Source: Gautieria morchelliformis (Eukaryota; Basidiomycota; Agaricomycetes; Gomphales; Gomphaceae). From it: a stretch of 64,000 bases of DNA. The position numbers and the translations under genes were made by a program. The notes under the pieces are model-generated. The model made no database searches and was not told where the DNA came from. It saw nothing but the letters and a program-made list of their open reading frames with translations. The DNA is taken from the NCBI GenBank assembly GCA_015179125.1, contig WHVA01000278.1, positions 83,348 to 147,347 of the forward strand, in the 5' to 3' direction. Below are positions 40,878 through 52,609 of the stretch, one piece after another. The stretch's first letter is position 1. Each line of letters opens with the position of its first letter.

Positions 40878-41245
40878 GTTATTCGATTACAACCTGTAGG
40901 GTGGGAGGCATCCGGCTGAAATTTTGATCATAATTTCCGTCCACATAATGCAGCTGAAAAATGCTTGCAATGCGACGGTATTAATGTCAAGTTATGTCGC
41001 AGAGTCACCACTCTTGCATGCAATCTGACTGATACATGGCACTATTCATTTCAAGTTTATTCTAATAGAGTGTATAGGCAAAAAAACAATAACTACGGTA
41101 ATCTAGTCAGAGCTCTGTGATTCCCGGAGGAATCTGCTCGGATCGATCGATCTCTTGAACCAGCAATCTGGCCATTTACAGTGACATGCGGCGCCGGGTA
41201 TCGTAGAATTGCCAGATCTACTGTATAGTGAATTCACCAACGATT
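40878..41245. other. Intergenic region
   Basis: AT-rich, between two divergent unrecognised genes. Nothing is supported here. Confidence 0.45.
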
Positions 41246-41620
41246 ATGTACGAGTACAGGCCTTTGAAGTTTTTGCCTGAGGCTCCCTTTATGAACTTCT
41301 TACATGAAGCTATCAGCGACGCCTTCGAGCCTGGAAGCCCTAGCTCAAGAACAGATACGAATCATACAGTCACGCTCGATATCACGTACGACGACCCGGA
41401 GCTTCAAGCACTCATATCTGTCGCTTCAAGCAAGTGGGCGAGTGAAAACCTACGGGATAGTCTGAAGCAGGGCCGGGTAACAAACGATCTCTGGGCTCTG
41501 GGACTTCCCACACCCGACGCCGTAACGAGTGTCTACATAACAGACAATCAGTATCTTTGTGTTCAAGCAGTCGTGACATGTGATGAGCTAGTGGTAAAAA
41601 TATTCTCACCGGCTCTCTGA
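41246..41620 (+). CDS. Short hypothetical protein, 124 aa
   Basis: An uninterrupted frame from ATG 41246 (MYEYRPLKFLPEAPFMNFLH) to the stop at 41620. It is not recognised. The composition is that of a normal soluble protein (acidic, mixed). It may be the first exon of the downstream coiled-coil gene, but no convincing splice links them. Confidence 0.35.
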   Translation: MYEYRPLKFLPEAPFMNFLHEAISDAFEPGSPSSRTDTNHTVTLDITYDDPELQALISVASSKWASENLRDSLKQGRVTNDLWALGLPTPDAVTSVYITDNQYLCVQAVVTCDELVVKIFSPAL

Positions 41621-41916
41621 CAGTCTAACTGGTGGGTGACAGGACCTCTCGTCGGTTTCGGATCCTACGAATAAATACCATCAGCAGCTCAAAATGTGCG
41701 AATAACTCACTGCTTAGATTGATAAAGTACTTATCTTTGACTCTGCCGCTTGTCTAGAAAAAAAATCACCATTGCGGGGCGGTACGCACGGTTTGGCCAT
41801 GTTTCTAATGCTCGACCTTGACAAGGAAATTTAGAAAAACAGGTCCGATTGATCTGGAACACCATTCCCGTCCTGACGAGCTTAGTACAATATCTACGGT
41901 TTCCATACAGGACCCG

Positions 41917-42726
41917 ATGGGGATTTCGCCTATCACAACGGTACTGGATTATTACCGGCGTTTCCACCTGGGCGAGGAAAACACTACCCCGCCTCCCGTA
42001 CCCGCTACCCTTCCATTCACCCCACTCTCAGTGCGGGGCTCATTTCGAGCTGGTTCGGAGCCCGTCGAAAATCTTGCTGGCATAGATGTATCCGGAAACA
42101 GCTCGGAGACGCTCGAGATGAGGTCTTTTCGTGCTGAACTCAAGCTTGGACTTCAGTCTCGGAGACTCAGAGATGCCCAGCATGAACTGCAGAAACGCCA
42201 GGCACAAGTGGATAGGCTTACAGCACAGCTTAGAGAGCAAGAGCTGGATCCCGCATTGGTTAGAGCCAAAATCGGAGATGGAGGAGAGGTCCCAGCGAGA
42301 CACAACGAAGTCCATGAGCAAGTGGACTTGGAGGAGAGCAGTATTGGTGATAAAGATATTGCGCGGGTTGACACATCTGAGCCTTCATCCTGCATCAGAT
42401 GTGAGATCCGGAGTCAGTCTGCGAAGTTATCTTTGCTACATCTTCGTACGATGGAGTTCCGAGTTAGAATGTCTGAGCGCAGACAGATCGAGACTGAGAG
42501 CCATGCCGTGCGACTACTAGACGCTCTGCAATCGGAAAGACGGGTGAGGCTGCAGCTAGAGGCTGAATTAGTGGCAGAAAGGCAAAAAAGGCGAGGTGCA
42601 GAAACGGTGGGAGAAGCGATTGCAAATGAAGCAAAATGGCCATTCGTCATGCCGGACATGCTCGACGTATTCTTGAAACTGGAGGGCATGGTGGAAGAGG
42701 TGGGGCGTGAAGGCAAAGAGGGTTAA
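41917..42726 (+). CDS. Hypothetical coiled-coil protein
   Basis: The open frame has its first ATG at 41917; an acceptor (CATACAG) six bases upstream suggests an earlier exon could be joined. The N-terminal 60 residues are Pro-rich. From about residue 70 two Arg/Glu/Leu heptad-rich stretches (LQSRRLRDAQHELQKRQAQ; LLDALQSERRVRLQLEAEL) predict coiled coils. It ends EEVGREGKEG. No family is recognised. The minus-strand gene at 39854-40877 is a similar type of protein. Confidence 0.55.
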   Translation: MGISPITTVLDYYRRFHLGEENTTPPPVPATLPFTPLSVRGSFRAGSEPVENLAGIDVSGNSSETLEMRSFRAELKLGLQSRRLRDAQHELQKRQAQVDRLTAQLREQELDPALVRAKIGDGGEVPARHNEVHEQVDLEESSIGDKDIARVDTSEPSSCIRCEIRSQSAKLSLLHLRTMEFRVRMSERRQIETESHAVRLLDALQSERRVRLQLEAELVAERQKRRGAETVGEAIANEAKWPFVMPDMLDVFLKLEGMVEEVGREGKEG

Positions 42727-42788
42727 TCGCAATGCAATCAAATGATACAACTACAAGCACGTTAATCTATATGTCAATATATGTTAGT

Positions 42789-44394
42789 CTACCCAGTTGC
42801 TGGTTGGGCCTTGGTCTCGAAAAAATCACGAACATCCTCTTCTCGGACAACACGACCCTCCTGCGCAAATGGTCGCAGATACGCCATTAAATCGTCCCTA
42901 CACGGGAAAGATAAGCGGATACGGACAGAAGGGGAGGATGGAAGAGAGGAAATGAGATTGTTTCTAGTGGACTTACCGCATAGTATTGTATGCCCTGATT
43001 CCTTCGATGGCCCGATCTCTGGGAAGATTCAGTAGGGCGCGCATGCCCAGTTCTTCAAGGGACAACCCTGCGTGGAGGTCACACTGAAGAAAATACCAAC
43101 CAAAAGGTGAATGTGACCTACCAGAATCAGGGTCCTCAGGTGGCTCATACGTCTCTTCCTCTTCTAGAAGATAAGGGTGCTTTTGGAGAGATGGGAGGCA
43201 CTTTGTAAATCATGCACCTTAGCACAAGGAGCACAAGGAGTCCATGTGTTCTTACCTTAGGGCACCGGCACCATCTTTCACGCCAACCCTCTGTCAAAAA
43301 GATGTCTCCTTCTCCAAGAAGTGATATCGACGTGTCCTTAGCGGCAGGACCTGCAGAAGTCTGACTGAGGCGTTCAATCAAAATTTTTTGAGCAAGAAAA
43401 TTAATGGGAGGTGTGACGCAGGGAGTGCCAGATCCAACGTCAGGGACTAAGGACATTGCCGACGAGGCGATAACCGACGGGACAGCCTCTGTGCGTGGCT
43501 TCTTAGTTGCCCTCTCCTCGATTCCGCACACCTCGTGATCATCACTGTCGCGTTCGCGCTTCTGATCTTCCTTCTCAGTGACCACAACGATTTCCGTCCC
43601 GTCATCTTCGTGCGTTAGCACTTTCCACCGGGGATCAACCCCACCGTCCTCAATTAGAGTTGTACACTCTTCGTCGCTCTCCTTTCTGACGATCATCATC
43701 ACACCCCTCGTACCAGCCCATCTTTGTAGTGTGTCGTTTCCAAGTACACACGCACCACATATAAGGGAATCGTATGTGGAAGATGAAAGAAGGGGCGGCG
43801 GGAGATCATTCGACGCGTTTGAATCATTATCAGCCACATCGTCTGATTCGTTGACTGGATGACCTGGTGTCGGAGGTCGTTCTTTTGGGCGGGTGCGAAG
43901 GTTGAGGCAAGACTCGTGATACCAATCTTCGCAGACCACGCATTGCACCATCGTCTCTCTTTCTCGCTTGGGATCATAGGTGCTATGACATCTACAGAAC
44001 TTGGCCTTAAAGTTCTGGCCGTATGAATTGCTCGCGTTGCCTGCCACGGTGCCTTTGTGCAATGCGCAGTCCGTGTCACCGACGCGAGCGGGACAGTCAC
44101 AGGTAAAAGCTCGTTTCGGAAAGAGCTCTATCTGTTCTGACATGGGGAAAACGGTGCTTGAGCTTGCTAATGCGCATAAAAGGGTCGGACACGAGGTTCA
44201 CCATGATTCCCATGACAAGCTACCGAACATGCGGAGCAGAGACCACGTGGTACGGCGCAAGAGAGACACAGGTGAACAGGTTGCCTTATAGCTCCTTCAC
44301 TATGCGTGCATCTGTCGAAAGAATGCGGCACAGCTAGTGCTGCTTCTTGTACTAGGGATGCTTCTGAGTCGATGAAGGTATTAAGGGAAGCCAT
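42789..44394 (-). CDS. UBR7-like protein: UBR box plus PHD finger
   Basis: A putative E3 ubiquitin ligase or chromatin factor. Human UBR7 acts on histone H2B. From ATG 44394 the UBR box reads FDRCTHSEGAIRQPVHLCLS...GLCSACSVACHG. After an intron it continues ELFPKRAFTCDCPA, supplying the Cys/His zinc ligands. A PHD-type finger follows: KFCRCHSTYD...MVQCVVCEDWYHESCLN. The middle is acidic and low-complexity. The C-terminus, spread over small exons, ends in FFETKAQPATG and a stop at 42789. This order is the UBR7 arrangement. It lies divergent from ATG12. Confidence 0.88.
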
Positions 44395-44718
44395 GATAGT
44401 TCAGCTGTGTATTACAGAGAGGAAAGGAGGGAACGGTGAAGCCCTTGGACCACTGCATGTTATTGTCAGGAACAGAACATGGTCTCATTTCAGGATAGAG
44501 GTCTAGCTTGATGCTACTCACGAGGCCGTGTAATTGTAAATGGAAGAGTTCCTCTTGCCCTTCGATGGGCGTGTTATTCGCGCCTACGTAGGATTCCGAA
44601 TGAAATCCAGCCACTGCCTAGAATGCTGAAGAGAACCACTATTTAAATGCTACGCAGTATCGTGGTGGTACAGCGGATCCAAGGTGACGATGTGACGTGT
44701 GACATATCTACAGGAAGG
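44395..44718. promoter_or_regulatory. Bidirectional promoter region, UBR7-like / ATG12
   Basis: The two start codons are 324 bp apart on opposite strands, so control elements are probably shared. No TATA box stands out. Confidence 0.45.
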
Positions 44719-45305
44719 ATGTCAACAGCCAATGCTCCGTTGTCTGACGTCTTCTCTACGACGTTACCCAACCCGATGACCTCAAAAGGGCCTGCTATAG
44801 ATGCGCTAGAAACCTATAGAAAAAAGGATTCTTCAAAAGGTTCGTACAACGAGAGGTTGATCAATCTCAGCTCTGAGGCTCTGAACAACACGTACCAGTG
44901 GTCGTACGTTTTAAGGCGGTCGGAAATGCTCCCATCATGAAGCAGAACTTTTATAAGATTACAGCAGCCAACCGATTTCAAGCTGTGATTCAGTTCCTGA
45001 GGAAGGAACTCGGTTGGAAAGCCGCTGATCCTTTGGTGAGTGGGTCAGATTGTATCTATAACATCGTCAAACCTGACTTGCTTAGTTTACATATATCAAC
45101 TTGGCATTCTCCCCGGCCCCTGATGATACTGTGGCAAACTTATATAAAGTGCGCCTCAGTTTGTTCACGAGCGAAACGTGGCTCACTTGCCGTTAGTGCT
45201 TCTCCACAGACGGTCACCTCATAGTGAATTATAGGTATGTTTGTGTAATGACCTTGGTTATAATACCCACGTACCCCTTGAAGTTCTACAGCAGCCTGGG
45301 GTTAA
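44719..45305 (+). CDS. ATG12: Autophagy ubiquitin-like protein ATG12
   Basis: A ubiquitin-fold protein joined to ATG5 by ATG7 and ATG10; the conjugate drives ATG8 lipidation. Exons 44719-44839, 44899-45035, 45086-45148, 45197-45234 and 45284-45305 join to 126 codons plus stop. The conserved core reads [54 protein letters not shown] and [12 protein letters not shown]. The last exon has only 22 nt. Using the acceptor TTGAAG (45283) gives the required C-terminal AAWG with terminal Gly. The more obvious acceptor CTACAG (45290) would miss it. Confidence 0.93.
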
Positions 45306-45739
45306 ACATTCTACACCACACAATTGCATACTTCGTCATTCATGCCTTGGTTTGTAGCAGCCTTTTGTATACTCGCTTTATTCCTGTAACTTAATTCTGA
45401 AAGTCACCCGGGGTGTTACGTAGCCGGTATCTTAATCACTAGTAGTGCTCACTGTTGAGTCGTGTGTAAGATCCCAAACAGGATATCACGTGCACGCTTA
45501 CTGGCGCCCGCAATTATTACCGTGACCTACCTTAAAGCTTGACTGCCGTACCGTGAGTCTTAACCTTGAAATCAGAACCAAATTCTACAGATGCCAACTG
45601 GGCAATGACGCCGACAGGTGTCTCAGTCCACAGATGTCAGTGTCCATCCGATGTGTGTGCCTTCTATTTTGCTCTTACTTGACTAACGTATCTGGTAACA
45701 TAAGAAACCGATTAACGTCAAGGACGCGTAAATTTTGCA
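45306..45739. other. Intergenic region between ATG12 and the F-box gene
   Basis: No gene seen. It holds the ATG12 3' region and the F-box gene upstream region. Confidence 0.5.
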
Positions 45740-47492
45740 ATGGTGTCTGCGGATAATGTCAATTACGACGTCCTATCCTTTATCTTTGCTTTCTTGAGAA
45801 GCAATGACCTCGTCTCCGCTGCTCTAGTTAGCAAGTCATTCAAAGCTGGTGCGACCCCTAGACTATACAGGTCGGTGCATTTTCGATTGGACCAGATGAA
45901 AAGGTGGCCTAGAGTAAGCGCAAGCTACTTTTCTCCAGTTACAGACACTCATTTGTTAAAGGCAGCATCTCCATTTTCAACCATACTCTCTCACCCAAGG
46001 CTTGGTGTCCATGTCCGATATTGTGGTAAGTGGTACATGATTCTGAACTATGGCGCCACTACTCATGGGTGTTTCTCAGATATCAGGGCTGTCCCGAAGC
46101 TCAAGGGTCAGCCACATCCAGCGTTCATTTCATCGTGTGCTGCGAGCCTCGCGCTATGCCCTAACTTGCTCTCGTTCACCTGCACAAGTGATGTGCCCGC
46201 TTTTCTTTCACTATTTCCAGACAAGACTCGTCTCGTCGAACTCAAAATCCATGCTGCCTTAGAGTTGGAGCAGTCTGCGGCACTCACGCAAGTCGAAGGA
46301 CTGCAGAGCCTCGCACTATACAGCGCCTCACTAAACATTTGCCATGTCTTGCCTGCATGGGTTCCGACGCTGGCCAATACGCTGACAAGTCTTACCATCA
46401 CGGTCCGTCGCATGGCCTCAGGTTGGCGTGTAAAATACTAATCAGCTGTCTAGAATTCGCGTGAGTTTAACGAGGTCGTGTTTAAGTCGCTTGTCTTGTC
46501 TTTGCCTCGCCTCCGCCGTCTGCACGTCGTAGGGTGTCATAAAATCAGTCATCAGTCGGTGTTTCGACTGATCTCACATACCCCGCTGCTCGAGTCGCTC
46601 TCATTTACCACTTGGGTTAGCGGTACTGCTTATGATCAGTCATAGCTGTCGCTTATGCTTTGACAGGAGAATCCCTCCACTTCCTTGGAAGGGCCCATGC
46701 TCTCACTCCCACACCTCCACCATCTGTCTATAGATACTCGCTGTTCTTTTTCGCCCAGTAGTGTCCCTCCACTGTACAATTCCATCTTCCGTGCACTTTT
46801 CGCCTGCCCTCTATCCTCACTCACCTTCAAGCTCTCAGAGCGGATGATCGTCGGAGATGGATTTATCTCCCAAATCGTCAATGACTACGGTGCCACTTTG
46901 ACTCGGTTCAACGCAGTCAATGTTAGCCTCAGCGATGATAACTTGGAGCTTGTTTGCACTGGTTGTCACCAGCTGGAGCAGCTTTCCGTGGTTGTTCCCG
47001 ATATGGTACATGAGGTTGTTGTCCTTCAAACAAGTTTTGCTTGCTCAATGAACCATTTTAGGAATTTTTCCCGGATATATTGAGCTCATGTGAAAGCTTG
47101 CGTACTCTGATTGATGTTGGAGGTACCCACTCTGTGCATAAACCACGTAACACGCTCACTGCAGACGACGTGCGGGACCTCTTCCAGTGTGTGCCTGGCC
47201 TACGCACGATTATCAGCGGGAATCGGCGCTGGACGGTGAGTCGCATTTGAATAGTTATCTATATGGTTTCCCTTTTATTTTCCATCGTACATTCCCAAAT
47301 GGGACGCCACAGCGGGACATTGACGCTTTTGTCTGCTGATAGTGCGAACGCATTCCTTTTCGTGCGACTCGTCCGGACTCGGAGGAAGATGATTCTGGTG
47401 AAGAGCCAGTTGACTATCTGATGGAGTTAAAGTTGGAACGTTTAAAGCATGCGAATAATGCCGCGCAGCATCTTATGGAACCTCCATCCTGA
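45740..47492 (+). CDS. F-box/LRR-like protein
   Basis: Start MVSADNVNYDVLSFIFAFL, followed by NDLVSAALVSKSFKAGATPR LYRSV: the N-terminal F-box pattern (conserved Leu, then ALVSKxF) that binds Skp1 in SCF ubiquitin ligases. Introns begin with GTAAGTGG (about 46025) and at several later points. Later exons carry repeated Leu-rich segments (LVELKIHAALELE, LQSLALYSASL, LPRLRRLHVVGC, LEQLSVVVPD), as in basidiomycete F-box proteins. I place the stop at 47490-47492. The exon structure in the second half was not fully resolved. The substrate is unknown. Confidence 0.72.
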
Positions 47493-48172
47493 TCGTACGG
47501 GCGAAGCGATAGGAAGATTCGAACAAAACGTCCGTTCCGAAATTAGCGTATAGATATCCCGTACTACTAGCGGCACATACGCAGTCCCCGTCCCCCTTTT
47601 CTGCGTTACTGTAATACGAAGACAGTGTGTAAGTTAACATCTTTCTGCAGCCTCCGAACAAGCACGAGTAGTTTATGCATCTTGTCATAAATGATAATAT
47701 CAAACCACATCTGGGGTTAACGCGGTTTCCAGGGTGTAATGTGTTACCGATTTGTTTGTGCTAGCTTACTTTAATCGTAAGTTGCCAAATTACTTACAAC
47801 TTTCAGCCCTCATGTACTTTCGCCCGCGAAGACCAACGATGCAGACTATCCAGGAGATCACTGTTATGTACATGGTCGAATGATTTCTAGCACCACTGAT
47901 ACTCATCTTCATCACTGCTGTTCAAATTCTCCATTTTCACTTAAGCCAAAGGCCCTTCTACTAGTAAGAAGTATATCTAGCTAGCTGTGATCGTCATGGC
48001 TTGTCATGAAGGTCCGCTATAAGGAACATAAGGATCGCAGGGGTTGTGTCAAGAGAACACCCCTCCTTTCAGTACTCGGGGTTGGTTGGGAACAAGTGAT
48101 GCCCACTGCATGTGACAGTCGAGCGTGACACCACGTGCGCCGGCTATTAGTGCTTTCACTTAGCGAGACGCT
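47493..48172. other. Intergenic region between F-box gene and TPK
   Basis: No gene supported. AT-rich 3' region and TPK promoter region. Confidence 0.5.
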
Positions 48173-49232
48173 ATGTCATCTCCAAAATCTTGGAAACCTG
48201 CATTTTTGTCGGCTAGCCAGGGAGTCGATTGCATGGTGAAGAGTGCCCTAATTATACTCAATCAACCCTTCAAAGAAGCCGTGTTTTCACTGTTGTGGTC
48301 ATCCTGTACGTAGTTTCCACGGGTTGGTAAACCGGTATAATGACACACGCCGCCTAGCCTCATGGCGAGCATGTGCAGATGGAGGAGCGAATCGTCTTTA
48401 CGATCTGTTCCCGAGTGAAGAGAGAAGAAGCGAGTGCGTAGATTTTCCAGTTAATGCTGGGACTACAACTCGTAGGTATAGGTTCCTCCCGGACTTGATC
48501 AAAGGCGACTTTGATTCTATTCGAGATGATGTAAAGGCATATTACTTGGCGAAAGTCCGCGGCATATCCACTCTTATCTCTCCGCCACTGCTCATCTCGT
48601 AGTAGGGCGTGAACGTTGTTCAGGCATGGGATCAGGACTCTACGGACCTGCAAAAGTGTTTGTTCAGTCTCTTTGAGCTGGAATCATCGCTTATGGAACA
48701 GGTATCCCTCTCAGTTCTTAGCCATTTGAAGTCTCTTGATTGTCGTTCTCCAGTACACGGTGATCTTACTTGGTGGACTGTCTGGTCGCCTTGATCAAAC
48801 TGTCCACACACTTTCCCTCCTGCATAAGCTTCGACAAAGTCGTGAATATGTCTATGCCGTGACCGAGGAGAATGTGGGATGGGTCCTCGACTCCGTTAGT
48901 TTTTCTCCTTGCAAAGATATAGTGCATTGAAGTGAGGCAGGGCGAGCATATTATCGAAATCGACCTTGACAAGTTGGGACCAACGTGCGGACTTCTTCCC
49001 GTAGGAATAGATGAAACTGTTTTGTCTACACGTGGACTAGAATGGGACCTAAGTACGTTTACCCTAAACCTGACTTCCAGAAACAGTTCAACAGCGCTGA
49101 TGTGCGATTGACATAGCGGACACTATCTCGTCATTTAGTGGTCTTGTTTCAACATCAAACCATGTTATCTCTTCTGAAGTATGGGTAAAAACAAGCAAAC
49201 CGATCTGGTGGTGTATTGAGCTTCGAAGCTAG
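48173..49232 (+). CDS. Thiamine pyrophosphokinase
   Basis: The enzyme transfers pyrophosphate from ATP to thiamine, making the cofactor TPP. From ATG 48173 the N-terminus reads [10 protein letters not shown]...LLWSS. A first intron (about 48305-48357) then joins to [18 protein letters not shown]. Later motifs are [15 protein letters not shown] (about 48500), [14 protein letters not shown] (about 48640), [20 protein letters not shown] (about 48765) and GLEWDL (about 49045). These include the Asp-rich catalytic and thiamine sites (GGAN, GDFDS, D-STD, G-GRxDQ). It ends at TAG 49232. About six introns. Yeast THI80 family; it looks intact. Confidence 0.92.
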
Positions 49233-50516
49233 TAAGTAGTCGAGGGTGGTACGTGCAGGGCCAATCACATTTAGGGACCGTTCTCGCAATTATTAATGCA
49301 GGAGATAGAGAAGAAACTGTATCAACAATTGGCACCCGCTACCGAAGATTTTTATCGTCACCGTTAATCAATCAGTGGGGTGGCACTTATGTATGACATG
49401 AATATTTGTCAGGTGAGTTGAGGGGCGGGTGCTCTGACGACATTGATTACTTTATCCCTTTCTCGAGAGGTGAGTATCATGCATGTAGCGCTGGAGAATG
49501 TAGAGGCGTAGCATAGGTGACTTAAAAATATGGAAAAACAAATACTTAACGTCAATTCTGCCTCCGCCAAACAGTCTGGTGTCACGGCACGGTTGGGGCC
49601 TTTGTCTCATCCACAATGCATCCCTGTCTCAACTTTATGTAGCTCACCATGTACTCTACCAAAAAATATGAGTGCGGGCTCGTTTTGTTGCCCGGATCGA
49701 GCAAACCACAGCAAAATTATCGGCCTCTTGATCGGCGCACAGGGGCACTAAACATGGCCCAATTTCGACGGCGCCTTTTCTCGGGTATGGGATGTCCGTG
49801 CATAGTTTAACCACCGACAGTCCCACCGTTTCTATTTTGTTGCACCTAATGCACTTGTCTTGGTGGATGATGTGGGACAAAGTCACTGTGGTGTTCTTGC
49901 TTTGATTTCTCTTGGCTATATAATGGTCAGTCATTATTATGAGCTCTCTACCCATTTCAACCATGCCCTGTGGAAAACGATGTCCTGGTTGTCCCCGTAA
50001 GATGTTCTGTACACATGGATGGAAAGCTTGCAATGATAACCTTCGCATATTCAAGTCTGCTAGTAGCCATTTGGTGGAGAGTCCACCTTTGGCTCCCATC
50101 ACCCCTCGAAACGACGAGTATGAAACTATTATCACCCCAAGATGATGTGTATATCTCGATAGCTCATGGGGTCCCTCTGCCTGTTTCAGTATGAACCAAT
50201 CGGACAAACCCCCTCTCTTGGACTCCATCAAACAGTGGAATAGTGACCAACAAAAATGAGAAACTAGGTCATCTTTAGCCAGAGGTTGGGTCTGCTCTAG
50301 CTACAGATCAACTGCCCTTGATTTGACTTGTGAGGACCTCTGAGGGATGGAAAGCATCTGCCAATGCTCTTCCACATGCTAAACTGCGAGCACAGTATAC
50401 TTCGGTTGATGACTTGGTGACAAACCATACATGCACTCAGAAGACCTCCGAACCTAAGTGGAAATGAAGTCCTAAGGAAGTCCTGGCATTGGCAGATGTA
50501 GGGCAATGTCTGTGAC
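49233..50516. other. Gene-poor stretch right of TPK
   Basis: A minus-strand open frame (50231-49656, 191 codons) includes CIRCNKIE and a basic C-terminus but matches nothing I know. It has no splice or promoter support and may be transposon debris or chance. Nothing else is supported. Confidence 0.4.
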
Positions 50517-50705
50517 TGTTACGATATGATCCGTCGTAAGGTTGACCGAGGTCGGGAGCGAAACCCGAGGTACAGTCTAAGGTTACGGGACGAGGTTTGG
50601 ATGGGGAAGTCGGAGAGGGACTAGGCTTCAGCTTATGTGCTGCGCTGACCCTACGCACGAGTCCCAACTTCGGAGGCAAACAAATAAGAGGCGAGGTTTG
50701 GCTTT
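50517..50705 (-). repeat. Truncated LTR related to gypsy element 1
   Basis: The reverse complement matches the last ~190 bp of the LTR at 55875-56435 (shared ...GGTCAACCTTACGACGGATC and end CGTAACA). The 5' two-thirds of the LTR is absent. It lies in opposite orientation to element 1. Confidence 0.82.
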
Positions 50706-50838
50706 ACAGCGCTTTGCAGTACGTAAGGCAGGCACTGATTTTGCGCATTCTTTAGCTGCAAGACTTAAAACAGCAATAACTCAGGGAGTACTGCTCTGAT
50801 TTCTTTGAAATTTTGTATATAGCTTTATGTAGATCATA

Positions 50839-50948
50839 TGCAGGGCACAGAGCAATAATATCCAGCAAAGTCATGCACTTTGAAATTCACACAAAAATTG
50901 GGATTTTCAAATTGCTTGATTTTTGGTGAGGTTATTACTCTGTGCCCT
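50839..50948. repeat. Short terminal-inverted-repeat hairpin (MITE-like)
   Basis: GCAGGGCACAGAGCAAT at 50839 is the reverse complement of ATTACTCTGTGCCCTGC at 50932-50948, with one mismatch. The 110-bp span is AT-rich with no ORF. It could be a small MITE or a hairpin of unknown origin. Confidence 0.5.
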
Positions 50949-50969
50949 GCCTATCTAAGAGTTAAACGC

Positions 50970-51160
50970 GGGGGGTGGGTGGTTGTGGGCCCGCTGACCA
51001 ATGCTTGGTCAATAGTTTGTCAGCGGAGCATGCGAGCGGCGCAGCCGCGAGCTACAAATGCTGCGCAGCAGCGTTCCAGGTCACGTGATCGGTTCGCGAC
51101 CATACGCGAGGGTGGTCCGTGCACGACCCTTCGCTTGGTATAAAGAGAGCGATGCTGCAG
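50970..51160 (+). promoter_or_regulatory. GC-rich promoter-like module A
   Basis: It contains TGACCAATGCTTGGTCA, GTTTGTCAGCGGAGC, GCGAGCGGCGCAGCCG, GGTCACGTGATCGG, GTCCGTGCACGACCCTTCGC and GGTATAAAG (about 51138). The same elements recur in order in module B at 52720-52985. The TATA block is followed by a minisatellite in both copies. Confidence 0.6.
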
Positions 51161-51230
51161 AACCGCACTCCCCACTGGTGTCCTCCTGTGTTCTGGCTGT
51201 GGTGGGCTTACTACTGCTTTGGCTGGGCTC

Positions 51231-51440
51231 TTGGTGTCTTTCTGTGTGTGTCTGGGTGTCTTTCTGTGTGTGTCTGGGTGTCTTTCTGTGTGTGTCTGGG
51301 TGTCTTTCTGTGTGTGTCTGGGTGTCTTTCTGTGTGTGTCTGGGTGTCTTTCTGTGTGTGTCTGGGTGTCTTTCTGTGTGTGTCTGGGTGTCTTTCTGTG
51401 TGTGTCTGGGTGTCTTTCTGTGTGTGTCTGTGTGTCTCTG
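51231..51440 (+). repeat. 22-bp minisatellite A
   Basis: About nine near-identical copies of a 22-bp unit containing CTTTCTGTGTGTGTCTGGG. Because 22 is not a multiple of three, all forward frames read the same repeated peptide and stay open, so long ORFs here are not evidence of a gene. Confidence 0.92.
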
Positions 51441-51499
51441 GGTGTCTTTCTCTGTGTCCCTGGGCTTCTTTGGCTGTGACTTGACACCAGCTTCTGCTT

Positions 51500-51915
51500 C
51501 AATGTCCTGTATATTTTTTGATATTTTTTCGCAAATTGCTATCAATACACCTAACTTGCTAACCTTAATAATAGCCAATTTAATTATCCTGTACATTTTT
51601 TTGATTTTTTTCGCAAATAGAAATCAATAAATCTAACTTCCTAACCTTAATAACAGCCAACTTAAATATCCTGTACATTTTTTTGATATTTTTTCGCAAA
51701 TAGATATCAATAACTTATTCTGACTTTGCTAAAGTTAATAACAACTTCTGTTTTAATGTAGTGTGTTTTTTTTTTTTATCTTTTTTCAAAAAATAAATGT
51801 AGATATCAATGAATTATCCTGACTTTGCTAAAATTAATGACAACAGCTGCTTAAATGTGGTTTCTTTTGCTATTTTATATATGTCACAAAATAGATACTG
51901 ATACATGTTCCTGAT
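51500..51915 (+). repeat. AT-rich degenerate tandem repeat, module A
   Basis: Four or more degenerate copies of a 60-90-bp unit containing CTGTACATTTTTTTGATATT, TTTTTCGCAAATAG, ATCAATAA and CTAACCTTAATAAC. A similar tract follows minisatellite B at about 53440-54130. Confidence 0.75.
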
Positions 51916-52258
51916 ATGTGTGAGGACACATTACGTTTGGGGACATGCTACCTGTGAGGACACGTTACCTGTGGGGACACGCTACATGTGGGGACACATT
52001 ATGTGTGGGGACATGCTACCTGTGAGGACACGGTACGTGTGGGGACACCTTTTGTGTGAGGACACGCTACCTGTGGGGACACGTTACATGTGAGGACACG
52101 TTATGTGTGGGACACGTTACGTGTGGGGACATGCTACCTGTGAGGACATGTTATGTGTGGGGACACGCTACCTGTGAGGACACGTTATGTTTGGGGACAC
52201 GCTACCTGTGAGGACACATTACGTGTGGGGACACGCTACCTGTGTGGACATGTTACAT
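51916..52258 (+). repeat. 17-bp GGACACGCTACCTGTG satellite
   Basis: About twenty copies of a 17-bp unit, consensus GGACACGYTACSTGTGR, with point variation. The related motif GGGGACAYGCTA recurs in the array at 54165-54985. Confidence 0.88.
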
Positions 52259-52609
52259 TTTGGGTCTTCCCCCATTTCTGATTTTTGGTATTGTTTCTGG
52301 TTTTGTGAGAGTGTCACCGGAGGCTCAGCTGGCATATCGATAAAACCACATTGTCAAAATTCATGATCCCCAAGATCACTATTGGATCTATTTCACAATG
52401 CACAAGCTTTGAAACCTGTGGATTATGACAATAGGCGCAATATTATAATCTCTGATGATTCAGTCAAGACTGTTACCACTTTCATGTCTAGAGTCGCTGG
52501 GAAGGCCATCCCAGAGGTCAAGAGGGAGGTCTGCATGTTCAGCTGTTCCAGGGGGGCATACATGATTCATGATAATATATGAAGAGGGATATAATTTGCA
52601 TGATGCTTT

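Noticed and set aside
49656..50231. 191-codon minus-strand frame
   Set aside because: No recognised domain, no neighbours or splice sites in support; reported only as part of the gene-poor stretch.
51020..51630. Long overlapping open frames on both strands over the 22-bp repeat
   Set aside because: The frames stay open only because the repeat unit has no stop in any phase. There is no start context, no introns and no homology.
51916..52258. CRISPR-like regular repeats
   Set aside because: Units are contiguous, without unique spacers, in eukaryotic DNA: satellites.
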